Made by a program: the position numbers and the translations under genes
From: Gaiellasilicea sp035553355
Lineage (GTDB): Bacteria; Actinomycetota; Thermoleophilia; Gaiellales; Gaiellaceae
Reading direction: 5' to 3'
Length of the DNA: 15,285 bases
NCBI GenBank assembly: GCA_035553355.1
Contig: DATMJW010000185.1
Coordinates: forward strand, 1 to 15,285
Notes under the pieces: generated by a model
Database searches by the model: none
Seen by the model: only the letters and a program-made list of their open reading frames with translations
What the model was told of the DNA's origin: nothing
Shown here: positions 1-7,437 of the stretch, piece after piece
Layout of the letters: each line of letters begins with the position of its first letter
Position numbering within the stretch: position 1 is the first letter of the stretch

Positions 1-1627
1 CGTGCGCGCCGCGGGCGCGCACCTCCTGGATGTTCGAGACGAGCTTGTCGTAGACGTGCAGCTTCGTCGCCACGACGACGACGGGCGTCTCCTCGCTGAG
101 GAGCGCGATCGGCCCGTGCTTCATCTCGCCGGCGCTGTAGGCCTCCGTCGGGATGTAGCTGATCTCCTTCAGCTTGAGCGCGCCCTCGAGCGCGACCGGC
201 AGCCCGATGTGGCGGCCGAGGTAGAGGAAGAACGGGCACTGGTGGAAGCGCTGCGCGATCTCCTCAATCGGGTGGTCGCCGTCGAGGAACCGCTCGATCT
301 TCGCCGGCAGGTCGTAGACCTCGTCGAGGATGAACTCGATCTCCTCCGGCGGCAGCGTGCCGCGCACCTGCGCGAGCTTGAGCGCGATGAGGTACGTCAG
401 CGCGACCTGCGCCGTGAACGTCTTCGACGCGGCGACGCCGACCTCGAGGCCGCAGCGCGTGTAGAGCACGGAGTCGACCTCGCGCGTGATCTGCGAGCCC
501 ATCATGTTCGTGAGCGCGACCGTGCGCGCGCCCTTCTCGCGCGCGAGCCGCATCGCCTGGATCGTGTCGCGCGTCTCGCCGGACTGCGAGATGCCGATCA
601 CGAGCGTGTCGTCGTCGAGGACGGGGTTGCGGTAGATCCATTCCGACGCGATGTCCGGCTCGACGGGCACGCGCGCCCACTCCTCGATCGCGTAGCGGCC
701 GACGACGCCGGCGTGGTAGGAGGTGCCGGCCGAGAGGATCACGATGCGCCGCAGGTCGCGGAGGCGCTCCTCGCTGAGGCCGAGCCCCTCCAGCACGAGC
801 GTCCCGTGCCGGACACGGTCGCCGATCGTCTCCGCCACCGCCTCCGCCTGCTCGTAGATCTCCTTGAGCATGAAGGTCTCGTAGCCGCCCTTCTCGGCGC
901 CCTCGTCGTCCCAATCGAGCTCGACGGTGTCGTGCTCGACGCGCGTCCCGTCGGCGCGGCTGAAGACGGAGCCCTCGGGAGTGATCTCGACGATGTCGCC
1001 GTCGTCCGGGAACTGGACGATCCGCGTCTCGCGCAGGAACGCGGCGGCGTTCGAGGCGAGGAACATCTCGCCGTCGCCGACGCCCACGACGAGCGGCGTC
1101 TGGTGGCGCGCGCCGACGAGGAGGTCGGGGTGGTCGTGGTGGATCACGACGAACGAGAAGTGGCCTTCGAGGTGCGGGAAGACGGCGCGTACCGCTGCGC
1201 CGAGGTCACCCTCGTAGTGCCGCTCGATCAGGTGGACGACGGTCTCCGCGTCGGTCTCGGAGGCGAAGACGTGGCCGTCGCGCGCGAGGTCGTCGCGGAG
1301 CTCGCGGTAGTTCTCGACGATGCCGTTGAGGACGATCGAGAGCTTGCGTGCGTCGCAGCCGGCGAGCGGGTGCGCGTTCGCCTCGGTGACGCCGCCGTGC
1401 GTCGCCCAGCGCGTGTGGCCGAGACCATGGCGCGACCTCGAGCCGTTCGGCCCGGCCGCGACCTTCAGGTTCTGGAGGTTCCCGACCGCGCGGACGTACT
1501 CGAGACCGTCCTCCTCCCGGAGCGCGATCCCGGCGGAGTCGTAGCCGCGGTACTCGAGGCGCTCGAGGCCCTGCAGCAGGAGCGGCTTGCACTCACGTGG
1601 ACCGACGTATCCGATGATCCCGCACAC
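1..1627 (-). CDS. glmS: Glutamine--fructose-6-phosphate aminotransferase (isomerizing), 3' end missing
   Basis: This enzyme makes glucosamine-6-phosphate from fructose-6-phosphate and glutamine in the cytoplasm, the first step towards UDP-GlcNAc and peptidoglycan. I translated 542 residues from the GTG at 1627 to the left window edge; about 65 C-terminal residues of a normal ~610-residue enzyme lie outside. The N-terminal glutaminase domain begins V-C-G-I-I-G-Y, with Cys2 as nucleophile, and carries GHTRWATHGG (69-78) and NGIVENY (101-107). Two SIS sugar-isomerase domains follow, with SAGTSYHAG (299-307), SQSGET (347-352), GVAASKTF (397-404) and LKEISYIPTEAYSAGE (486-501). The GTG start is fixed by the required Cys2 and by an AAAGGAG Shine-Dalgarno ending 7 nt upstream. 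It lies 133 nt downstream of glmM, whose product uses the GlmS product. The identification is certain; only the end is unseen. Confidence 0.97.
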   Translation of the reverse strand, partial: MCGIIGYVGPRECKPLLLQGLERLEYRGYDSAGIALREEDGLEYVRAVGNLQNLKVAAGPNGSRSRHGLGHTRWATHGGVTEANAHPLAGCDARKLSIVLNGIVENYRELRDDLARDGHVFASETDAETVVHLIERHYEGDLGAAVRAVFPHLEGHFSFVVIHHDHPDLLVGARHQTPLVVGVGDGEMFLASNAAAFLRETRIVQFPDDGDIVEITPEGSVFSRADGTRVEHDTVELDWDDEGAEKGGYETFMLKEIYEQAEAVAETIGDRVRHGTLVLEGLGLSEERLRDLRRIVILSAGTSYHAGVVGRYAIEEWARVPVEPDIASEWIYRNPVLDDDTLVIGISQSGETRDTIQAMRLAREKGARTVALTNMMGSQITREVDSVLYTRCGLEVGVAASKTFTAQVALTYLIALKLAQVRGTLPPEEIEFILDEVYDLPAKIERFLDGDHPIEEIAQRFHQCPFFLYLGRHIGLPVALEGALKLKEISYIPTEAYSAGEMKHGPIALLSEETPVVVVATKLHVYDKLVSNIQEVRARGAH

Positions 1628-1653
1628 CCTGGAGCTCCTTTCTCGTCATCCCC

Positions 1654-1686
1654 GGGTGAAGCGCCACCCTCGCGGCCCTGCGGCCG
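1654..1686 (-). promoter_or_regulatory. Two tandem stem-loops in the glmS leader
   Basis: Reading the minus strand towards glmS, CGGCC-GCAG-GGCCG (1686-1673) is followed by GGGTG-GCGCTT-CACCC (1669-1654), and the Shine-Dalgarno comes about 15 nt later. Both stems are perfect 5-bp pairings separated by 3 nt. They could be a leader that controls glmS translation, or chance pairing in GC-rich DNA. I do not see the core of the glmS ribozyme. Confidence 0.35.
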
Positions 1687-1707
1687 ATTCTTCCCTGCCG
1701 AGCACGT

Positions 1708-1762
1708 ACGAAAAACGCAAAACGAGCCCGGTTGCCCCGACCGCCGCAGCGTCGCGACGGTC
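1708..1762 (-). terminator. Possible weak terminator or processing hairpin after glmM
   Basis: The glmM stop codon lies in the first arm of a hairpin on the minus strand: GACCGTCGC (1762-1754), loop GACGCT, then GCGGCGGTC (1747-1739). This gives nine pairs including one G-U. About 16 nt beyond the hairpin is a T-rich stretch (TTTTGCGTTTTT, 1722-1711), unusual in this GC-rich DNA. The T-run is too far from the stem for a standard intrinsic terminator, so readthrough into glmS is possible. Part of the T-rich stretch could instead belong to a glmS promoter, but I see no convincing -35/-10 pair. Confidence 0.3.
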
Positions 1763-3020
1763 AGCCGAGCTCTCGCCGAACGAGCGCGGCGATGCTACCA
1801 CAGAGGCGCTCCGCCTCCTCGGCCGTCTCGGCCTCCCCGAGCACCCTGATCAGCGGCTCCGTGCCCGACGCGCGGACGAGCACGCGGCCGCTGCCGTCGA
1901 GGCTCGCGTTGAGCCTCTCGGCCTCGGCGAGCGCCGCCTCCGGGACCTCGCGGCGCGCCACGCGCACGTTCTCCTTCGCCTGCGCGTAGCGCGGCATCAC
2001 TGCCGCCGCGTCCGCGAGCGGCCGCCCTCCGAGCGCCTCGCAGAGGAGGAGCGCGGCTGCGAGACCGTCGCCGGTGACGTGGTCGCGGAGGCAGATCACG
2101 TGGCCGGACTGCTCGCCGCCGAGGACAGCCCCCTCCGCCCGCAGCGCCTCGAGCACGTAGCGGTCGCCGACGGCGGTCGTGACCACGCGGATGCCGTGCT
2201 CCTGCATCAGCCGGTGGAAGCCGAGGTTCGTCATCACCGTCACGGCGACGACGTCGACGCCGAGATGGAGGGCGAGGATCGCGAGGATCTGGTCGCCGTC
2301 GACGACCGCGCCCTCGCCGTCGACCGCGAGCATCCGGTCGCCGTCGCCGTCGAACGCGACGCCCAGGTCGAGATCGTGCGCGCGCACCGTCTCCTGAAGG
2401 AGCCGCAGGTCGGTCGCGCCGCACCCCTGGTTGATGTTCGTCCCGTCGGGCGCCGCGCCGACCGGTGTGACCTCCGCGCCGAGCCGCCTGAACGCCTCGG
2501 GCGCGATCGCGCTGTACGCGCCATTCGCGCAGTCGACGCCGATGCGGAGGCCCGAGAGGTCGGAGCCGAACCGCTCGAGGACGTGCTCGAGGTAGCTGTC
2601 GGTCGCGACGCCGACGCGGTCGACGGAGCCGCCGCCCGGCGCCTCCGCGTCGAGGAGCGCCTCGATCTCCTCCTCCGAGGCATCGGGGAGCTTGTCGCCG
2701 CCCGCGTCGAAGAACTTGACGCCGTTGTACTCCGGCGGGTTGTGCGAGGCCGAGATGACGACACCGAGGTCGAGCGCGAGGAGCGCCACCGCCGGTGTCG
2801 GCAGGACGCCGGCGAGGACGGCGTGACCGCCCGCCGCCGCGACGCCGCGCGCGAACGCCTCCTCCAGCTCGGGCCCGGAGCCGCGCGTGTCGCGGCCGAC
2901 GAACACGCGGCCGCGCCCGGACCAGAGCGTCGCAGCCTTCCCCAGGCGCTCGACCAGGTCAGGCGTGAGGTCCTCGCCGACGACGCCGCGGACGCCGTCC
3001 GTCCCGAAATAGCGCCTCAC
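1761..3020 (-). CDS. glmM: Phosphoglucosamine mutase
   Basis: GlmM converts glucosamine-6-phosphate to glucosamine-1-phosphate, the step after GlmS on the route to UDP-GlcNAc. The 419-residue product has the full family signature: start V-R-R-Y-F-G-T-D-G-V-R-G, the phosphoserine loop ISASHNP (89-95, catalytic Ser92), the Mg-binding DGDGDR (224-229), the sugar-binding GGEQSGH (301-307) and the phosphate-binding RASGTEPLIRV near the C terminus. It is slightly shorter than the usual ~445 residues, with no key motif missing. GTG at 3020 is chosen because it places YFGTDGVRG at the family's normal N terminus. It starts 9 nt after the rpsI stop with no Shine-Dalgarno, so it is probably translated by coupling to rpsI. 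The linkage rplM-rpsI-glmM-glmS is typical of Actinomycetota. Confidence 0.97.
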   Translation of the reverse strand: MRRYFGTDGVRGVVGEDLTPDLVERLGKAATLWSGRGRVFVGRDTRGSGPELEEAFARGVAAAGGHAVLAGVLPTPAVALLALDLGVVISASHNPPEYNGVKFFDAGGDKLPDASEEEIEALLDAEAPGGGSVDRVGVATDSYLEHVLERFGSDLSGLRIGVDCANGAYSAIAPEAFRRLGAEVTPVGAAPDGTNINQGCGATDLRLLQETVRAHDLDLGVAFDGDGDRMLAVDGEGAVVDGDQILAILALHLGVDVVAVTVMTNLGFHRLMQEHGIRVVTTAVGDRYVLEALRAEGAVLGGEQSGHVICLRDHVTGDGLAAALLLCEALGGRPLADAAAVMPRYAQAKENVRVARREVPEAALAEAERLNASLDGSGRVLVRASGTEPLIRVLGEAETAEEAERLCGSIAALVRRELG

Positions 3021-3029
3021 GGGCGCCGA

Positions 3030-3425
3030 CTAGCGCTTCGAGAACTGAGGCGCCTTGCGCGCCTTGTGCAGGCCGGCCTTCTTGCGCTCGACCTCGCGCG
3101 CGTCGCGCGTCAGGAACCCTTCGCGCTTCAGCGGCACCCGCAGGTTCGGGTCGGCCTCGACGAGCGCACGCGCGATGCCGTGGCGCACCGCACCGGCCTG
3201 ACCCGTTGGGCCTCCGCCGTGCACGCGCACGCGGATGTCGTAGCTGCCCTCGACGCCCGCCGTCTTGAGCGGGGCGAGCGCAGCCGCGCGGTGGGCGAGC
3301 CGCGGGAAGTACTCCTCGATCGTGCGGCCGTTGAACCACGTCGTGCCGTCGCCGGGACGCAGGATCACACGGGCGACGGACGTCTTCCGCTTGCCGGTGC
3401 CGAGGTACTGAGCGCGCTCTGCCAT
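3030..3425 (-). CDS. rpsI: 30S ribosomal protein S9 (uS9)
   Basis: This is small-subunit ribosomal protein S9, whose C-terminal tail reaches the P-site tRNA. The 131 residues show the classic features: YLGTGKRKTSVARV near the N terminus, the NGRTIEEYFPR segment, GGGPTGQAGAVRHGIARAL in the centre, and a basic tail ending in F-S-K-R. The length matches the family. The ATG at 3425 is preceded by a strong GGAGGAG Shine-Dalgarno ending 5 nt upstream. The rplM stop lies 19 nt before the start, so rplM and rpsI form the usual two-gene ribosomal unit, followed 9 nt later by glmM. Confidence 0.98.
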   Translation of the reverse strand: MAERAQYLGTGKRKTSVARVILRPGDGTTWFNGRTIEEYFPRLAHRAAALAPLKTAGVEGSYDIRVRVHGGGPTGQAGAVRHGIARALVEADPNLRVPLKREGFLTRDAREVERKKAGLHKARKAPQFSKR

Positions 3426-3444
3426 TCCTACTCCTCCACGCTTC

Positions 3445-3873
3445 CTAGATGTCCAACGCCTTCGGCGCCTGCGCCTCGTGCGGGTGGTTCGGCCCCGCGT
3501 AGACCTTCAGCTTCGTGATCTGCTGGCGCGAGAGGCGGTTCCGCGGCAGCATCCCCTTGACCGCCTTGCGGATGACCTCGGTCGGCCGCCGCTCGAGCTG
3601 CGTCCGCAGCGTCCGGGTGCGCAGGCCGCCGGGATAGCCGGAGTGCCGGTGGTAGAGCTTCTGGTCGAGCTTCTGCCCCGTCACGTGGATCTTCTCGGCG
3701 TTGACGACGATCACGAAGTCGCCGGTATCGGTGTGAGGCGTGTACTGGGGCTTGTTCTTGCCGCGCAGCGTGTCGGCGATCTGCGTCGCGAGGCGGCCGA
3801 GCGTCTTGCCCTCGGCGTCCACGACGTACCAGTCGCGCTGAACTTCACCAGGTTTGGCGGAGTAGGTCTTCAT
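3445..3873 (-). CDS. rplM: 50S ribosomal protein L13 (uL13)
   Basis: This is large-subunit ribosomal protein L13, an early-assembly 23S rRNA-binding protein. The 142-residue product begins M-K-T-Y-S-A-K and contains WYVVDAEGKTLGRLAT, the HTDTGDFVIVVNAEKI segment, HRHSGYPGGLR and a central MLPRNRLS motif, all typical of uL13. The ATG at 3873 overlaps the stop codon of the upstream MFS gene in an ATGA (3873-3870), and I see no Shine-Dalgarno: the bases just upstream are pyrimidine-rich. A strong extended -10 element sits about 45 nt upstream inside the MFS gene, so initiation may rely on coupling or on a short structured leader. rpsI follows 19 nt downstream. Confidence 0.98.
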   Translation of the reverse strand: MKTYSAKPGEVQRDWYVVDAEGKTLGRLATQIADTLRGKNKPQYTPHTDTGDFVIVVNAEKIHVTGQKLDQKLYHRHSGYPGGLRTRTLRTQLERRPTEVIRKAVKGMLPRNRLSRQQITKLKVYAGPNHPHEAQAPKALDI

Positions 3874-5096
3874 CTGACAGAAAGAGGGCGCACATCGCGC
3901 GCGCCGGCGGCGGATTGTAGCAGGATCCAGAGCGCGGGCAGGGCGACGCAGGCCGTCGCGCCGTAGGCCAGCGCGTCCACGCCGAGCTCGCTGTAGGCGA
4001 GACCGCCGACGAGCACGAGGACGACGGCCGTGACGCTCGAGAGCCCGTCCGTGAGCCCGATCAGGCGGCCCCGCTCGGCGGGCAGCGTGCGGTCCGCGAG
4101 CTCTGTCACCGCCGCGACGTACGAGACGTTCCACCCGAGGCCGAGGCCGAACAGGGCGACCGACATCCAGAAGACGCTGTCGTACCAGGCGAGGCCGACG
4201 CTGGAGCCGGCCATCACGAGCAGGCCGACGACCTGGCTGGGCCGCCGGCCGATCCGGTCGACGAGCTGCCCGATCACGAGCACGAGCGCGTACATGCCGA
4301 CGATGTGGAGGCTGATGACGGTGAAGACGTCGGACTGGTGGTGGCCGTGGTCGATCACGAGGTACCCCGTCAGGTTCATCACGGAGACCATGCCGCCGAA
4401 GCTCGCGACCGCGGCCACGAGCGCGGTCGCGACACCCGGCCGCCGCACGATCTCCCGCACCGGCGCCGGCGACCCCTGCGGCGGCGCGCCGGAGTCGTCG
4501 TGCAGGCGCTGCCCGATCGTCTTCGGATCCGGACGCACGCAGAGGACGAGCACGAGGCCGATCACCATGATCCCGCCGGCAGCGAGCCACGGGACGACGA
4601 GGGCCTCGGTGTCGAGCTCCTTCCCCGCGAAGAGCGGCCGGAAGACGAGCGGGCCGAGGGCGGCGCCGAAGAGGGCGCCGAAGAGCACGTACGAGATGCC
4701 GCGGGCGCGGCGCTCCGGCGGGTACATGTCGGCGGCGGCGGCGCGGGCGAGGAGGATGGTGCCCTGTGCGATGCCGACGAGCGCGAACCCCGCGACGACG
4801 ACGACAGCCGACTCGAGCTCGCAGCCCGCGGCAGTCGTGACGCAGCCGACGATCCCGCAGACGCACCCCGCGGCGAGCACCGGGATGCGGCCGTGCCTGT
4901 CCATCAGCCGTCCGGCCGGAACCGCCGCAAGCGCGCCTGCGCTGAGGAAGATCGCAGGCCCGAGGCCGAGGATCCCCTCGATCCCCGTGACGAGGACGAG
5001 GGTCACGGTGGCGACGGCGACGGCGAGCTGCACCATCCCCGAGAGGCTCGTCAAGGTCGCGGCGAGCAGCACCGTGTTCCGCCGCACCGGGTACAT
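3870..5096 (-). CDS. MFS transporter (substrate unknown)
   Basis: This is a 408-residue inner-membrane transporter of the Major Facilitator Superfamily. The sequence is a succession of hydrophobic helices consistent with 12 transmembrane segments, with a hydrophilic cytoplasmic loop near residues 185-220. The motif-A signature PAGRLMDRHGRIP follows helix 2, and a related VDRIGRRPSQ repeats at the corresponding place in the second half, as expected from the MFS internal duplication. The substrate cannot be read from sequence; efflux of a small molecule is a common role for the family. The ATG at 5096 lies 9 nt after the glycosylase gene, with a weak AAGG Shine-Dalgarno. Its stop overlaps the rplM start (ATGA), and its last codons contain the predicted rplM promoter. 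Confidence 0.88.
   Translation of the reverse strand: MYPVRRNTVLLAATLTSLSGMVQLAVAVATVTLVLVTGIEGILGLGPAIFLSAGALAAVPAGRLMDRHGRIPVLAAGCVCGIVGCVTTAAGCELESAVVVVAGFALVGIAQGTILLARAAAADMYPPERRARGISYVLFGALFGAALGPLVFRPLFAGKELDTEALVVPWLAAGGIMVIGLVLVLCVRPDPKTIGQRLHDDSGAPPQGSPAPVREIVRRPGVATALVAAVASFGGMVSVMNLTGYLVIDHGHHQSDVFTVISLHIVGMYALVLVIGQLVDRIGRRPSQVVGLLVMAGSSVGLAWYDSVFWMSVALFGLGLGWNVSYVAAVTELADRTLPAERGRLIGLTDGLSSVTAVVLVLVGGLAYSELGVDALAYGATACVALPALWILLQSAAGARDVRPLSVR
3887..3905 (-). promoter_or_regulatory. Stem-loop in the predicted rplM leader
   Basis: On the minus strand GGCGCGC, loop GCGAT and GTGCGCC pair into a 7-bp stem with one G-U. The hairpin lies just after the predicted transcription start (about 3907) and ends 13 nt before the rplM ATG. 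It could help regulate rplM translation. E. coli L13 is known to repress its own rplM-rpsI mRNA, but similarity of this element to any such site is only an inference. Confidence 0.35.
3914..3922 (-). promoter_or_regulatory. Extended -10 promoter for rplM-rpsI-glmM inside the MFS gene
   Basis: On the minus strand TGCTACAAT combines an extended TGN with a -10 hexamer TACAAT, five of six matches to TATAAT. Such AT content is striking in this GC-rich sequence. The -35 is poor (CTGCCC at a 16-nt spacing), which extended -10 promoters tolerate. Predicted start is about 3907, giving a leader of about 34 nt before the L13 ATG. It would let the ribosomal genes be transcribed independently of the upstream transporter and gua genes. 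Confidence 0.55.
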
Positions 5097-5105
5097 GCGG
5101 CGACC

Positions 5106-5630
5106 TTACTGGAGCAGCAGGCGCACGCCTTCCCGGAAGGCCACGGCACCGCCGTGCGAGGGGTGGCGGACGTGCTCGCACGCGAGACGCGCCTGTGCGA
5201 CCCGGCCGACCGCCACGACGCGGCGCCCCAGCGCGAGCCCGTCGAGGAACGGTTCGGCCGCCTCCATCTCCGCGCGCGTCGGCGGCCGGTTCGACTGGGG
5301 CAGGCCCGGGCGATGTGGGTGCGTCGGGACGACGTTCCAGAGCAGCACCTGCTCCGCCAACCCGAGCTCCGCGAGCGTGCGCTGCACGATCGTCGCCGTC
5401 GCCTCCGCCGGCCCCGTCCCCGTCAGCTGGCGCTCGGACGTGAACGGCAGCCCCGAGACACGCGCACCGCGATAGCCGGCAGCCTCGCCGACGAGCAGGA
5501 ACGGCGCGTCGGCGCGGGATGCGAGGTACGCGTGCACGCGCTCGAGAAGGTGCGGCGCGTGCGCGTACTGGTTGTACGTGTCGCCGATGCGAGCGACGGC
5601 GAGCCGCGCGACGAGGTCGGCGGCTGTCAC
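5106..5630 (-). CDS. Uracil-DNA glycosylase superfamily protein
   Basis: This is a probable base-excision-repair glycosylase that removes uracil, or a related damaged base, from DNA. The 174-residue product carries the active-site loop as GEAAGYRGARVSGLPF (48-63), the family pattern being GEAPGxxG...GxPF, then a central strand with WNVVPTHP (98-105) and the C-terminal HPS loop HPSHGG (156-161). It has only one cysteine (Cys152), so it lacks the four-Cys iron-sulfur cluster of family 4 and 5 enzymes. The GTG at 5630 overlaps the stop of the preceding mini-gene (GTGA), and DTYNQYA near the N terminus fits members of this branch. An upstream in-frame ATG at 5780 would add 50 Arg-rich residues that overlap the upstream gene; I reject it. 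Exact substrate specificity is uncertain. Confidence 0.85.
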   Translation of the reverse strand: MTAADLVARLAVARIGDTYNQYAHAPHLLERVHAYLASRADAPFLLVGEAAGYRGARVSGLPFTSERQLTGTGPAEATATIVQRTLAELGLAEQVLLWNVVPTHPHRPGLPQSNRPPTRAEMEAAEPFLDGLALGRRVVAVGRVAQARLACEHVRHPSHGGAVAFREGVRLLLQ

Positions 5631-5833
5631 GGGCTCGTCTCGAGGAGGGCGCCTGCGCGCTCCGCGTCCTGCTCGGAGACGAGGATCAGCCGCTCGCCGC
5701 CGACGGCGCCATAGGGAAATGCCCCGCCCGCCCGCTTGTGCGCGCACTCGATCCCGTGCGCGCGAAGTACCGAGCACCACATCTCGGCGATCGCCTCGTT
5801 CGGCGCGGTCGCCACGGCCACGACGTCGGCCAC
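5627..5833 (-). CDS. DUF2007-type small protein (putative signal-transducing protein)
   Basis: This is a 68-residue protein that looks like the DUF2007 family, called a putative prokaryotic signal-transducing protein; its biochemical role is not established. It has the expected alpha-beta character: VVAVATAPNEAIAEMWCSVLRAHGIECAH, a middle segment with G-A-F-P-Y-G-A-V-G-G, then ERLILVSEQDAERAGALLE. The pattern of a short strand, a helix selecting 'vLraxGI', and a closing 'V...DaerA..lL' fits the family. The GTG at 5833 is 11 nt after the guaA stop. The gene ends overlapping the next start by 4 nt, so it is co-translated with the glycosylase. An upstream in-frame extension would run into guaA and is rejected. 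Confidence 0.8.
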   Translation of the reverse strand: MADVVAVATAPNEAIAEMWCSVLRAHGIECAHKRAGGAFPYGAVGGERLILVSEQDAERAGALLETSP

Positions 5834-5844
5834 GCTGCGTGCGG

Positions 5845-7437
5845 CTACTCCCACTCGATCGTCGCGGGCGGCTTCGAGGAGATGTCGAGCGCCACGCGGT
5901 TCACGCCCGGGAGCTCGTTGATGATCCGGCTCGAGATCGTCTCGAGCAGGTCGTACGGGAGGCGCGCCCAGTCGGCCGTCATCGCGTCCTCGGAGGTCAC
6001 GGCGCGGATCACGATCGGGTACGCGTACGTCCGCTCGTCGCCCTGCACGCCGACGGACTTGATCGCCGGGAGCACCGCGAAGCTCTGCCAGAGGTCGCGG
6101 TAGAGGCCGGCGCGGCGGATCTCCTCCTGCAGGATCGCGTCGGCCGCGCGCAGGATCTCGAGCCGCTCGCGCGTCACCTCGCCGATGATCCGGATCGAGA
6201 GGCCGGGACCGGGGAACGGCTGTCGCCAGACCATCCGCTCGGGCAGCCCGAGCTCCTCGCCGACGCGGCGCACCTCGTCCTTGAAGAGGAGGCGCAGCGG
6301 CTCGACGAGCTCCATCCGCATGTCGGCCGGCAGGCCGCCAACGTTGTGGTGCGACTTGATCTTCGCCGCGACCCCGTCCTCGCCGCCGCCCGACTCGATC
6401 ACGTCGGAGTAGAGCGTCCCCTGCACGAGGAACCGGACGTCCCCCAGCTTGCGCGCCTCCTCCTCGAAGACGCGGATGAACTCCTCGCCGACGCTCTTCC
6501 GCTTCTCCTCCGGATCCGTGATCCCGGCGAGGCGAGCGAGGAACCGGTCCTGCGCCTGCACGTGGACGAGCGGCACGTGGAAGTGGCCGCCGAACGTCGC
6601 CGCGACCTGCTCGCCCTCGTTCTCGCGCATGAGGCCGTGGTCGACGAAGACGCACGTGAGCTGGTCGCCGACGGCCTTGTAGACGAGGAGCGCCGCGACC
6701 GCGGAGTCGACGCCGCCGGAGAGCCCGCAGATGACGCGCTCGTCGCCGACCTGCGCGCGGATCCGCTCGACCTGCTCCTCGATCACCGTCGCGGGCGTCC
6801 ACGCCGGCGGCGCGCCCGCGACCTCGTAGAGGAAGTTCTTCAGCACGTCCTGGCCGTGCGGCGTGTGGCGCACCTCGGGGTGGAACTGGACGCCGTAGAG
6901 CCGCCGGCGCCGGTCCTCGAACGCGGCGACGGGAGTCGCCGGGGAGCGGCCCGTCACCTCGGCGCCCGCGGGGGGCGCCGTCACGGTGTCACGGTGGCTC
7001 ATCCAGACCGTCTGCTCCTCCGGCAGCCCGTCGAAGAGCGCGCCGGACGCTGCCTCGAGCTCCGTCTTGCCGAACTCCGACGCGTCCGTCCGCCGCACCT
7101 CACCGCCGAGGCGAAGCGCCATCAGCTGCGCGCCGTAACAGATGCCGAGCGTCGGGACGCCGAGCTCGAAGAGGCCGTCGTCGACCTGCGGCGCCCCCTC
7201 GGCGTACACCGAGGCGGGGCCGCCCGAGAGGATGACCGCGAGCGGGTTCCGCCGCCGCACCTCCTCGGCGCTCAACGTGTGCGGGACGAGCTCGGAATAG
7301 ACGCGAGCCTCGCGGACACGGCGTGCGATCAGCTGCGCGTACTGGCCGCCGAGGTCGAGGACGAGGACCGGCCGCTCCTCGGGTGCGTCGTCGCGCCCGG
7401 GCTCCTCCGGTGCCGGCAGCCGATGGACCGTCGCCAC
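5845..7437 (-). CDS. guaA: GMP synthase (glutamine-hydrolysing)
   Basis: GuaA converts XMP to GMP using ATP and glutamine, the last step of guanylate synthesis. The 530-residue product has a class I glutamine amidotransferase domain (about 22-210) with ILSGGPASVY, nucleophile Cys100 in LGICYGAQLM, and the His186/Glu188 pair in FHPEVRHTPHG. The ATP-pyrophosphatase domain follows, with the P-loop SGGVDS (240-245) and VDHGLMRENEGE. The C-terminal dimerization domain ends in KPPATIEWE, the expected GuaA tail. GTG at 7437 is the only start near the conserved PVLVLDLGGQYAQ and gives a 22-residue leader. It overlaps the guaB stop by one base (TAGTG), so guaB and guaA are coupled and encode successive enzymes. 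Confidence 0.97.
   Translation of the reverse strand: MATVHRLPAPEEPGRDDAPEERPVLVLDLGGQYAQLIARRVREARVYSELVPHTLSAEEVRRRNPLAVILSGGPASVYAEGAPQVDDGLFELGVPTLGICYGAQLMALRLGGEVRRTDASEFGKTELEAASGALFDGLPEEQTVWMSHRDTVTAPPAGAEVTGRSPATPVAAFEDRRRRLYGVQFHPEVRHTPHGQDVLKNFLYEVAGAPPAWTPATVIEEQVERIRAQVGDERVICGLSGGVDSAVAALLVYKAVGDQLTCVFVDHGLMRENEGEQVAATFGGHFHVPLVHVQAQDRFLARLAGITDPEEKRKSVGEEFIRVFEEEARKLGDVRFLVQGTLYSDVIESGGGEDGVAAKIKSHHNVGGLPADMRMELVEPLRLLFKDEVRRVGEELGLPERMVWRQPFPGPGLSIRIIGEVTRERLEILRAADAILQEEIRRAGLYRDLWQSFAVLPAIKSVGVQGDERTYAYPIVIRAVTSEDAMTADWARLPYDLLETISSRIINELPGVNRVALDISSKPPATIEWE

Noticed and set aside
1628..1760. glmS ribozyme riboswitch
   Set aside because: The gap is near the size needed, but I cannot find the conserved core or the cleavage-site arrangement. 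Only two simple stem-loops are visible.
3874..5181. Upstream in-frame extension of rplM across the MFS gene
   Set aside because: The frame happens to be open, but the added residues are a shadow of the MFS gene in another frame. L13 starts with its usual MKTYSAK at 3873.
5631..5780. Extension of the uracil-DNA-glycosylase gene to an ATG at 5780
   Set aside because: It overlaps almost all of the DUF2007 gene and adds an Arg-rich low-complexity stretch. The GTG at 5630 sits in a 4-nt stop/start overlap and fits the family.
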